Origin: UBA2136 sp047635695
GTDB lineage: Bacteria > Pseudomonadota > Alphaproteobacteria > UBA2136
DNA: 38,233 bases
Direction: 5' to 3'
NCBI GenBank assembly: GCA_047635695.1
Contig: JBLILN010000016.1
Coordinates: 1-38,233, forward strand
Each line of letters starts with the position of its first letter. Positions within the stretch are counted from its first letter, which is position 1. Positions 31,539 to 38,233 of this stretch are shown piece after piece. The notes under the pieces are model-generated. The model did no database searches and had not been told where the DNA came from. It saw only the letters and a program-made list of their open reading frames with translations. The position numbers were made by a program, and so were the translations under genes.

Positions 31539-33533
31539 ATGAAATTTCAATTTAATAGCCCCTTCAAACCTGCAGGGGACCAGCCAAAAGCCATTCAAAA
31601 ATTGGTCGAAGGTTTAAACGTGAACGCACGCGACCAAGTTCTTTTGGGTGTGACAGGTTCTGGTAAAACTTACACCATGGCCAAAGTCATTGCGGAAACC
31701 AAGCGTCCAGCGCTCATTTTAGCGCATAACAAAATTTTAGCAGCACAGCTTTACGAAGAGTTTAAAGAATTTTTCCCCAATAATGCAGTTGAATACTTTG
31801 TTTCATACTATGACTATTACCAGCCAGAAGCTTACGTGCCCCGTAGTGATACTTATATTGAAAAAACAGCTTCGGTTAACGAACAGATTGACCGCATGCG
31901 CCACAGTGCTACAAGGTCACTTTTTGAACGTGACGACGTAATTATCGTTTCGTCGGTTTCTTGTATTTATGGTATTGGTGACCCCGAAAGCTATAGCGAA
32001 ATGGTGATACCCGTTGAAGTGGGAGATACCCTAGACCGTGACGCCTTTATGAAGCGCTTAATAGAATTGCAATATACCAGAAATGACCATGCTTTTGCCC
32101 GTGGTAGCTTTCGCACCAAGGGTGACACCCTTGACCTTTACCCATCACACCTTGAAGACAGCGCTTGGCGTTTAATGTTCTTCGATGATGAAATTGAAGA
32201 AATATACGCATTTGACCCTTTAACGGGTAAAAGACAAGAAAAACTTGAAAATATTAAAATTTACGCCAACAGCCACTATGTTGTGCCTAAGCCAACAGTA
32301 ACAAGGGCGATGGGGCGAATTAAAGAAGAATTAAGAGAGCATTTGCCTATACTCGAGGCCAATAGTAGGCTTGTAGAAGCGCAGCGCTTAAATGAACGCA
32401 CGACCTATGACCTTGAAATGATGTCGGCTACAGGTTTTTGTAACGGTATTGAAAACTATTCTCGTCATTTAACAGGGCGTGAACCAGGTGCGGCACCGCC
32501 AACCCTTTTTGACTATTTACCAAGCGACGCTATTTTGTTTGTCGATGAATCTCATGTGACCGTCTCACAAATTGGTGGCATGAGTAAAGGGGACGCGGCA
32601 CGTAAACAAACGTTGGTCGACTTTGGTTTTAGGTTACCGTCAGCGCGTGATAATAGGCCACTTAAATTTGAAGAATGGGACGTACGCCGCCCGCAAACAG
32701 TTTATGTCAGTGCGACACCCAAAGAATATGAATGTGAGCTTGCAGGTGAGCATATCGCCGAGATGATTGTCCGCCCGACAGGTTTAGTAGACCCTGAAAT
32801 GGAAATGCGCCCCGTGGACGGGCAAGTCGACGACCTGATGGCCGAAATACACAAAACAAATAAGCAGGGCTACCGCACATTGGTGACGACGCTCACCAAG
32901 CGTATGGCGGAGCAATTGACAGAATATCTCCATGAAAATGGCATTAGAGTACGCTACATGCATAGCGATATTCCCACCATTGAACGTAGTGAAATTGTGC
33001 GTGACTTACGTATGGGGCTTTTTGACGTTTTAATTGGTATTAACTTACTGCGTGAAGGGTTAGATATTCCCGAAATTGCGTTGGTGGCCATTTTAGATGC
33101 CGATAAAGAAGGCTTTTTACGTTGTACAACGTCGCTTATTCAAACGGCAGGGCGTGCCGCCCGTAATGTGGACGGCCGTGTGATTTTTTACGCAGATAAA
33201 AAAACGAAATCGCTTATTGCCACGTTTGCAGAATGTGATAGAAGGCGTGCTATTCAGGAAGCTTATAATAAAGAACATGGCATTACGCCGCAGTCGGTTA
33301 AGCGTGATATTAGAAACGGTTTAGACGATGAAAAAGCGTCGAAAGAAAACCGTATGATAGACCTTGCGCACAAAGAAGCGCAGCAATTTGGTACAGTAGA
33401 TATTGAACGTGACATTAAAGCCTTGAAAAAGGACATGCTTGTTGCGGCTGAGAACCTTGACTTTGAGGTGGCGGCAGAATTACGTGACCGTGTGCGTGAG
33501 CTTGAAGAGATGCACCTAAAATTAGGCAATTAA
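31539..33533 (+). CDS. uvrB: Excinuclease ABC subunit B
   Basis: A 664-residue DNA-damage helicase of nucleotide excision repair. Walker A GVTGSGKT, the damage-probing beta-hairpin YYDYYQPEAYVPRSDTYIEK, the DESH box (FVDESHVTVSQIGG), helicase motif VTTLTKRMAEQL, GINLLREGLDIPE, QTAGRAARN, and a C-terminal UVR motif (LDFEVAAELRDRVRELE) that contacts UvrC are all intact. The ATG at 31539 gives MKFQFNSPFKPAGDQ, matching the family; a TTG at 31503 is unlikely. The last 15 bases, including the stop, recur at 33661. Confidence 0.97.
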   Translation: MKFQFNSPFKPAGDQPKAIQKLVEGLNVNARDQVLLGVTGSGKTYTMAKVIAETKRPALILAHNKILAAQLYEEFKEFFPNNAVEYFVSYYDYYQPEAYVPRSDTYIEKTASVNEQIDRMRHSATRSLFERDDVIIVSSVSCIYGIGDPESYSEMVIPVEVGDTLDRDAFMKRLIELQYTRNDHAFARGSFRTKGDTLDLYPSHLEDSAWRLMFFDDEIEEIYAFDPLTGKRQEKLENIKIYANSHYVVPKPTVTRAMGRIKEELREHLPILEANSRLVEAQRLNERTTYDLEMMSATGFCNGIENYSRHLTGREPGAAPPTLFDYLPSDAILFVDESHVTVSQIGGMSKGDAARKQTLVDFGFRLPSARDNRPLKFEEWDVRRPQTVYVSATPKEYECELAGEHIAEMIVRPTGLVDPEMEMRPVDGQVDDLMAEIHKTNKQGYRTLVTTLTKRMAEQLTEYLHENGIRVRYMHSDIPTIERSEIVRDLRMGLFDVLIGINLLREGLDIPEIALVAILDADKEGFLRCTTSLIQTAGRAARNVDGRVIFYADKKTKSLIATFAECDRRRAIQEAYNKEHGITPQSVKRDIRNGLDDEKASKENRMIDLAHKEAQQFGTVDIERDIKALKKDMLVAAENLDFEVAAELRDRVRELEEMHLKLGN

Positions 33534-33675
33534 TTTAAAATATATTTGGAACGATTCGGGCTTAATCGAGCGCTATATAACTTTCCTTCATCCTCGTGTA
33601 GGCAGTGTCTACACATCGAACTTGAATAAGTATTTATTATCCTCATACTCTTTGCGCTTGAAATTAGGCAATTAA
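33519..33675. repeat. Duplicated uvrB 3' end bracketing a 127-bp segment
   Basis: AAATTAGGCAATTAA occurs at 33519-33533 (uvrB end and stop) and exactly again at 33661-33675, with CTTGAA close before each. The 127 bases between contain copy 2 of the 58-bp hairpin repeat. Confidence 0.8.
33572..33629 (+). repeat. 58-bp hairpin repeat, copy 2
   Basis: Gapless counterpart of 29027-29084. Hairpin GTGTAGGC-AGT-GTCTACAC at 33596-33614; the single stem change (C to T) turns a G-C pair into G-U on the + strand, so the RNA stem is preserved. Confidence 0.8.
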
Positions 33676-33678
33676 AAT

Positions 33679-33711
33679 AAAAAAAAGCCTCTGCTTAGAG
33701 ACTTTTTTTAT
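33679..33711. terminator. Terminator between uvrB and the 33722 gene
   Basis: A-tract, AAGCCTCT-GCTT-AGAGACTT with one mismatch on + (G-U on -), T-tract; bidirectional. Confidence 0.75.
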
Positions 33712-33721
33712 CGTTTTTAAG

Positions 33722-34168
33722 TTATTGCCACATGCGATTTATATTACCGTCTTTATCCATGCGGTAATGTGGGTTGTTGGCGTCGTATATTTTTTCAAAA
33801 GATTCACAAATATTGCACAAATTTTCAGGTGTTTTTTCTACAATGGCATTGAGCCAGCGTAAATAATAACCTTGCTTATATAAATACTCATTTTTTCTAA
33901 GATTTTCTCCATTTTGTTGATTTCTATGGATAAGAGTCAGAAATTGAGGGTCTAAACTAAGCATACTAGGCTGATTAAACATGTTCATTCTTGTAACAGG
34001 TAAGGCAGTGCCTTTTACAGCGGCTTTTAAATAAATTGAAGTAAGTTTTAAAATGTTTTTCTGTGTAATGTTTCCTTCTTTGATGTCATTGCCATTAATT
34101 GCAATGTTAAAGGAAGGTCCGGAAACTGTTCCAGCGCTTGTGTTGTAGCTGTAGGTTGAAGGGTTCAT
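33722..34168 (-). CDS. Unrecognised small soluble protein
   Basis: A 148-residue protein. The N-terminal 30 residues are Ser/Thr/Asn-rich and flexible (TYSYNTSAGTVSGPSF); the rest is mixed with many Asn and Tyr, and two cysteines (LCNICESF). The ATG at 34168 has GAGG 5 nt upstream and is preferred to an ATG four codons earlier. Monocistronic between two terminators. It has the same size class, strand and setting as the two following orphan genes but no clear sequence similarity to them. Confidence 0.6.
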   Translation of the reverse strand: MNPSTYSYNTSAGTVSGPSFNIAINGNDIKEGNITQKNILKLTSIYLKAAVKGTALPVTRMNMFNQPSMLSLDPQFLTLIHRNQQNGENLRKNEYLYKQGYYLRWLNAIVEKTPENLCNICESFEKIYDANNPHYRMDKDGNINRMWQ

Positions 34169-34249
34169 AAATCCTCTCATAAAAGGTAAGTAAGGTGGGT
34201 TTCCTTATATAAATAGTATCGTATACCTTAAATTACAAGAGGGTAGACA

Positions 34250-34278
34250 AAAAAGGAGCCGAAAGGCTCCTTTTTTTA
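34250..34278. terminator. GNRA-loop terminator
   Basis: AAAAAGGAGCC-GAAA-GGCTCCTTTTTT; ends the 34294 gene on the minus strand and can act on both strands. Confidence 0.9.
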
Positions 34279-34293
34279 TGTCGTGGTGGGTGG

Positions 34294-34881
34294 TTATTTC
34301 AATAACTCTATAAATGGTTTTTGGTTGCTCATATGCGCAATGTTTTGCTGGAATTTGTGATAATTTTCAGCCTCGTACTTATGCCAGCTTGGCAGCGATA
34401 AATTGAAGTTTTTACTTATAAATACACGTAAATTATAGCAAATGGGCTTTTTAAGCTGTTCTATGCGTTCACTTGAGTTCAAGTTAACCTTTTTATAAGG
34501 CAATAAAAATTCACTTTCAATGGTTTCATAAAAAGCTGATATGTCATCGTTAGCTAATAGCTTAGATGCTCTTTCTTTAACATCCTCACTTTCTGCTAAG
34601 GCCAAAATAGGCTCTAGTATGAGTTTAGTGAATTGCTGTAATAACTGGCCTTCGTCATGCGGTGCAACTGAATAGCCTTCAACATTAATTGAGGAGCCTA
34701 ATTTAGTGCCATACGTTTGTAAGGCATGGTAAAGTCCTTCTAGGTGATACTTAAGAGTATACTCAGGATCTCCCATGTAAGTATATCTTATATGAGCCGA
34801 GTAAACCGAAACTAAGTTTCTGTTTTGGTCGTGTTCGAACAATACGGGTTTTTGGTCGTATTTTAAAATTTGAAAAGACAT
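34294..34881 (-). CDS. Orphan paralogue A of a two-member family
   Basis: A 195-residue soluble protein beginning MSFQILKYDQKPVLFEHDQNRN. It matches the gene at 35027 in layout: an N-terminal KYxxxxxL...DxNxN segment, a FYETIESEFLLPY helix, and a C-terminal FISKNFNLSLPSWH box (FIAENFNLPLPQWH in the other). AAGGAG lies 7 nt before the ATG. Own terminator and apparently own promoter. I recognise no known family; it is an internal family of this genome. Confidence 0.65.
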   Translation of the reverse strand: MSFQILKYDQKPVLFEHDQNRNLVSVYSAHIRYTYMGDPEYTLKYHLEGLYHALQTYGTKLGSSINVEGYSVAPHDEGQLLQQFTKLILEPILALAESEDVKERASKLLANDDISAFYETIESEFLLPYKKVNLNSSERIEQLKKPICYNLRVFISKNFNLSLPSWHKYEAENYHKFQQNIAHMSNQKPFIELLK

Positions 34882-34988
34882 GAATGTCTCCTTGGTTGAG
34901 TATGAATAAAATTCATTTTTGAAAAGAAAATGTGTTTGTTATTTATTTATGTAGGGTGAAAAATTGAAATTTCAAGGCATTTTTTCAT

Positions 34989-35016
34989 AAAAAAGGAGCT
35001 GTGAGGCTCTTTTTTA
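34989..35016. terminator. Terminator of the 35027 gene
   Basis: AAAAAAG-GAGC...GCTC-TTTTTT with one bulged base; works mainly on the minus strand. Confidence 0.7.
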
Positions 35017-35026
35017 TGATCGTTAT

Positions 35027-35494
35027 TTACCAGTGGCTTGTTGTTTGATGCCATTGGGGTAAAGGGAGGTTGAAATTTTCAGCAATAAATTGACGCAAAC
35101 AATAGCAAGCGCTTTGTTTAAATATCTCACGTTGTTTGAGTTTTATTTTAATAAGCTTTTTATGAGTGCCTTGCCATTGTGTAAGATATTCTTTTTCAGC
35201 CGTTTCATAAAACTGCTGGCCTGCATAGTCGTCTAAATAAAATTTAGCGCGTTGTTTTTCAATACTGTCGGGTATTTGCTTCATAATAGGTGTAATCACA
35301 GTTTCATAAAAGTTGCCGCAAAGTGTTGGGTCATCTTTCACGGATTCCAGTAATTGCCCTGTCCACTGTGCTTCATGGTTATCGATCCGTGCAGTAAATA
35401 CAAAGTTTTCTATATTTTCAGCTGTTATGTTTTGGTTTTTATCAATATTGAGTAATAAGTCTTGTTCATTATATTTGACAGCTTTAAAAGGCAT
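35027..35494 (-). CDS. Orphan paralogue B of a two-member family
   Basis: A 155-residue soluble protein beginning MPFKAVKYNEQDLLLNIDKNQN. It shares FYETAEKEYLTQW and CLRQFIAENFNLPLPQWH with paralogue A; overall identity is low, so duplication is old. AGGAGGG 4 nt before the ATG at 35494 decides the start over an upstream ATG 11 codons earlier. Own terminator. Unknown function. Confidence 0.65.
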   Translation of the reverse strand: MPFKAVKYNEQDLLLNIDKNQNITAENIENFVFTARIDNHEAQWTGQLLESVKDDPTLCGNFYETVITPIMKQIPDSIEKQRAKFYLDDYAGQQFYETAEKEYLTQWQGTHKKLIKIKLKQREIFKQSACYCLRQFIAENFNLPLPQWHQTTSHW

Positions 35495-35527
35495 AAAGCC
35501 CTCCTGTGGGTGTGAATAAAAATTCAT

Positions 35528-36063
35528 AAGAAAAAGTTAAGATGTTTCGATTTGTATGATTCTTTGTCTGTATAGGCTCTTTTGAAGCAAAACTCAAGGG
35601 TGGTGTCAAAAAAAAGTGCTTGCTCGGCAAAAATTGCCTGTTAAGTGCTTTTATTATCTATAAATCGTTATAATTCAATCATCCAATAAACGGTGGTGCG
35701 GGCATTTCTATGCAATTTTTGCCTGTGATTATCCACAAAAACTGTATGCAAGCTTTTTTTATAGGGCTGATTATCATACAAACCCTTGTTTTTACATACA
35801 ACATACTGAAATGTATGAGTATATTTATATGCACAAAATTTGTGCAATGTGCAGAAGTTGTGAGGGGGTGGGGGATTATTACAACATAACACCTACTTAC
35901 CCACAAAGTTATCCACAGATTTCGGGGATAAGATTATTTGTCTGACATGGCTATTCTTAGTATACAGATGAACTGTGCTCTTTAAGGTTTTGAAAAGTGG
36001 TAAATTTTGCCTTTTATCGGCTTATAAGCAGCGCTGTTTTCAATAAAACACTTTATCTGTGGA
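35528..36063. other. Origin-like intergenic region with DnaA boxes
   Basis: 536 bases without a supportable gene. Two perfect DnaA boxes TTATCCACA at 35729-35737 and 35909-35917 and a one-mismatch box TTACCCACA at 35897-35905, all on the + strand; a perfect palindrome TGCACAAA-A-TTTGTGCA at 35830-35846; a G-rich run (GAGGGGGTGGGGG) at 35862-35874; and AT-rich stretches near 35645-35690 and 35815-35830. This resembles a replication origin or a DnaA-regulated promoter for uvrC. Confidence 0.45.
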
Positions 36064-37953
36064 ATGATGGCGGGCAAACGTGCTACTTTCATCTTTATGA
36101 AAATGGATGGCATTCACATATTAAAAGAAAAAGTATCACTGGCACCCCACACGCCTGGTGTTTACCGTATGCTGAACGTCAAAGGTGACCTTTTATATGT
36201 AGGTAAGGCTAAAAACTTAAAAAAACGCCTCGCCAGCTATGTAAAAGAAGAGGGTATGGTTAACCGTATCCGTAAAATGGTTTTTGAAACGGCAGACCTG
36301 GTGATTGTTGAAACCGCCAATGAAGCCGAAGCCTTGCTATTAGAAATTAGCCTGATAAAAAGCTTAAAACCTAAATATAATATTATGTTTAGAGACGACA
36401 CGACTTATCCTTACATATTACTTACAGCGGGGGAAATACCGCGTTTAACTTCTCACCGTGGGGCTAAAAAGGACAAAGGGCACTATTATGGGCCATACCC
36501 TGACGCTAAAGCGATGTATCGCACCATGGACATGTTGGAGCGATCGTTTTTATTGCGTACTTGTAGCGACAGTGAGTTTGCTAACAGAAGCCGACCTTGC
36601 TTAAAATATCATATCAAGCGTTGCAGTGCGCCTTGTGTCCATAAAATTGAAGCGCAAAATTATCAAAATCTTGTACAAGACGCAGACGATTTTTTAAATG
36701 GTAAGGGCAATAACGTACAAAAATCTTTACAGAAAAAAATGCTAGATGCCTCCTCAGAAATGGCTTTTGAAACCGCCGCTGTTTACCGTGACCGTTTGAG
36801 TACCATTGCATCAGTGCTGTCATCGCAGTCTACCTTTGACGCAGGTTTAAATGACGCGGATGTTTTAGGCCTTTACTTACATGGCGCAAAGGCTTGCGTG
36901 CAAATGTATAGCTATCGTAATGGTCAGCATGTAGGGAATGCACAGTTTTTTCCAAGAGAAGTGCAGGGGCTTGATGCGGGGGAAGTATTGCGTTTGTTCA
37001 TTGCCTTGCATTACACAGGCAAGGTTTTACCGAAACAGATCATCACTTCCGATACAGTCGCCGATGTTGACACGTTGTCTGAAGCCCTCTCAGAGACGCG
37101 TAAGGTGCAAATTATCACGCCTGTGCGCGGTGAGAAGAAGGATATAACAAAACAAGCCAGTGACAATGCCAAGAAAGCCTTGTTGCGTCAACAGTCTGAG
37201 CAGAGCTCATGGAAGAAACAACTTGAAGCACTGGCGCACATTCTACAAACTGAAAAACAAATAACACGCATTGAAACATTTGATATTTCAAATATTCAAG
37301 GCAAACATTCTGTAGCTTCTATGGTTGTTGCGGGGGATGTGGGCATGCTAAAAAGTGATTATCGCAAGTTTTCTATCAAGGGCAAAGACACGCCCGACGA
37401 TTACGCCATGATGGAAGAAACCTTAACGAGGCGTTATGGCCGTTTACTTAAAGAAAGTGACGCAGCTTTAAAGTCGGGGCATGAAAGCCCTATATGGCCA
37501 GACGTTATTATGGTCGATGGCGGTAAAGGGCATTTAACATCTCTTGAAAAGGTGATGGAAACTTTGGGACTTAAAAATGAGCAAGGGCCCATTCTTTTAG
37601 CCATCGCCAAGGGTGAATATCGTGATAAGGGGCTTGAAACGATATACTTAAGTGGCCGAGCTGAACCTTTAAAAATTGACTATAATTCACCTTTGAAGTT
37701 TTTGTTGCAAATTGTACGTGATGAATCGCACCGTTTTGCCATTGGTTATCACCGTCATAAAAGGGCGAAGTCTGTGATAAAGTCGGCGCTGGACGCCATT
37801 GAAGGTGTGGGAGCAAAACGTAAAAAAGCACTTTTACTCACATTTGGCAGTGTGGATGGTATTAAAAAGGCATCGATAAAAGACCTGCAAGTTGTTGAAG
37901 GTATTAATAAAAACATAGCGGCGGCTATTTATGGCCATTTTCATGAAAAATAA
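36064..37953 (+). CDS. uvrC: Excinuclease ABC subunit C
   Basis: A 629-residue dual-incision nuclease that partners UvrB. The N-terminal GIY-YIG domain reads PGVYRML and LYVGKAKNLKKRL; the UvrB-contact UVR motif is near residues 215-245 (LQKKMLDASSEMAFETAAVYRDRL); the RNase H-like 5' nuclease has ETFDISNIQGKHSVASMVV and DVIMVDGGKGHL; two helix-hairpin-helix motifs close the protein (IEGVGAKRKKALL, VVEGINKNIAAAI). The start is uncertain: ATG 36064 is used, but 36097 or 36103 would give an N-terminus closer to E. coli UvrC; none has a good ribosome site. Confidence 0.95.
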   Translation: MMAGKRATFIFMKMDGIHILKEKVSLAPHTPGVYRMLNVKGDLLYVGKAKNLKKRLASYVKEEGMVNRIRKMVFETADLVIVETANEAEALLLEISLIKSLKPKYNIMFRDDTTYPYILLTAGEIPRLTSHRGAKKDKGHYYGPYPDAKAMYRTMDMLERSFLLRTCSDSEFANRSRPCLKYHIKRCSAPCVHKIEAQNYQNLVQDADDFLNGKGNNVQKSLQKKMLDASSEMAFETAAVYRDRLSTIASVLSSQSTFDAGLNDADVLGLYLHGAKACVQMYSYRNGQHVGNAQFFPREVQGLDAGEVLRLFIALHYTGKVLPKQIITSDTVADVDTLSEALSETRKVQIITPVRGEKKDITKQASDNAKKALLRQQSEQSSWKKQLEALAHILQTEKQITRIETFDISNIQGKHSVASMVVAGDVGMLKSDYRKFSIKGKDTPDDYAMMEETLTRRYGRLLKESDAALKSGHESPIWPDVIMVDGGKGHLTSLEKVMETLGLKNEQGPILLAIAKGEYRDKGLETIYLSGRAEPLKIDYNSPLKFLLQIVRDESHRFAIGYHRHKRAKSVIKSALDAIEGVGAKRKKALLLTFGSVDGIKKASIKDLQVVEGINKNIAAAIYGHFHEK

Positions 37954-37968
37954 ATGCTTTTCGTGCAC

Positions 37969-37997
37969 TTGACATAGGGTGAGTGGAAGCGTATACA
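37969..37997 (+). promoter_or_regulatory. Promoter of the nhaA-like gene
   Basis: TTGACA (37969-37974), 17-nt spacer, TATACA (37992-37997); a leader of about 150 nt follows. Confidence 0.7.
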
Positions 37998-38005
37998 AAG
38001 TATAG

Positions 38006-38041
38006 TATTTGCCCGTAAGGGTTATCTATTTGCCCTTTTTT
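38006..38041 (+). promoter_or_regulatory. Direct repeat and attenuator-like hairpin in the leader
   Basis: TATTTGCCC occurs exactly at 38006-38014 and 38027-38035, 21 bp apart. In RNA, AAGGG (38017-38021) can pair with CCCTT followed by a T-tract, or GGG can pair with the preceding CCC across GTAA, so the two hairpins exclude each other. It may be an operator pair or an attenuator. Confidence 0.4.
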
Positions 38042-38153
38042 ACAAAAGTATTTTCTTCTACTTTAAAACTTAAAAAATAAATTTTTTCACAAATTTTTCT
38101 AACTATTTTACCTGTACATTTCTGTCAGGTATTTCTAACTTAAGGTGACTTTA

Positions 38154-38233
38154 TGAGTTCAAATCAAGCTTGTTTAAATCAGGATTCAAGTACATTACGC
38201 AAACTGATTCGTGGTGAATCTGTGGGAGGTCTG
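38154..38233 (+). CDS. nhaA: Na+/H+ antiporter NhaA, N-terminus only (cut by window end)
   Basis: Only 26 codons are visible: an N-terminal MSSNQACLNQDSS stretch and then TLRKLIRGESVGGL, which fits the start of NhaA family antiporters (a short helix with RSExxGG before the first membrane segment). NhaA exports Na+ in exchange for protons at alkaline pH. AAGGTGA lies 6 nt before the ATG. The call rests on one short motif. Confidence 0.5.

Noticed and set aside
35668..35906. Two overlapping open frames of about 75 codons on the minus strand in the origin-like region
   Set aside because: Their composition follows the low-complexity DNA, there is no ribosome site, and they cover the DnaA boxes.

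Overview
This is a low-GC bacterial chromosome segment, most likely from an alphaproteobacterium. The S4 protein is of the alphaproteobacterial type (short N-terminus with the GENLWGR stretch and no zinc-finger cysteines), hom sits directly before glpX as in many alphaproteobacteria, and almost everything else is housekeeping. I see no IS element, prophage, CRISPR array, tRNA or rRNA. The lineage is inferred, not proven.

Layout. 1-3.1 kb (+): a divergent homoserine dehydrogenase-like protein, glpX and a PhzF-fold protein. 3.3-7.6 kb (-): glmU, glmS and a small secreted protein, then a DUF1294 membrane protein. 7.9-8.1 kb: a two-helix membrane protein. 8.2-11.2 kb (-): a minimal PutA. 11.3-13.6 kb (+): a TcpQ-like protein and a type IVb-pilus-like lipoprotein secretin, without the rest of a pilus locus. 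13.7-18.9 kb: an S66 LD-carboxypeptidase, three unrecognised small proteins, and a membrane protein followed by a degenerate EAL receptor. 19.3-23.7 kb: glmM, an orphan small protein, folD (apparently starting at ATT) followed by a frameshifted small gene, and a DadA-like oxidoreductase. 24.0-25.8 kb: recJ, flanked on both sides by inverted 11-bp-periodic motif arrays. 26.1-29.0 kb: two PP2C-like phosphatases on either side of an intact GGDEF cyclase. 29.2-31.3 kb (-): rpsD with a structured upstream region, and a two-gene operon of unknown function. 31.5-38.2 kb: uvrB, three small unrecognised genes (two of them paralogues), an origin-like region with DnaA boxes, uvrC, and the start of a probable nhaA.

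How the genes work together. glmS, glmM and glmU supply all steps from fructose-6-phosphate to UDP-GlcNAc for the wall and LPS, and ldcA recycles murein. uvrB and uvrC are two of the three nucleotide-excision subunits, and recJ adds a repair exonuclease. The GGDEF protein and the degenerate EAL receptor are the c-di-GMP part of the window, with two serine/threonine phosphatase-like proteins beside the cyclase.

The most unusual non-coding signals are the phased arrays around recJ, a 58-bp hairpin repeat present after two unrelated genes (one copy lying between two copies of the uvrB 3' end), a rearrangeable stem set upstream of rpsD, an orphan terminator upstream of glmM that suggests a small RNA, the ATT-start folD, and the origin-like region before uvrC.
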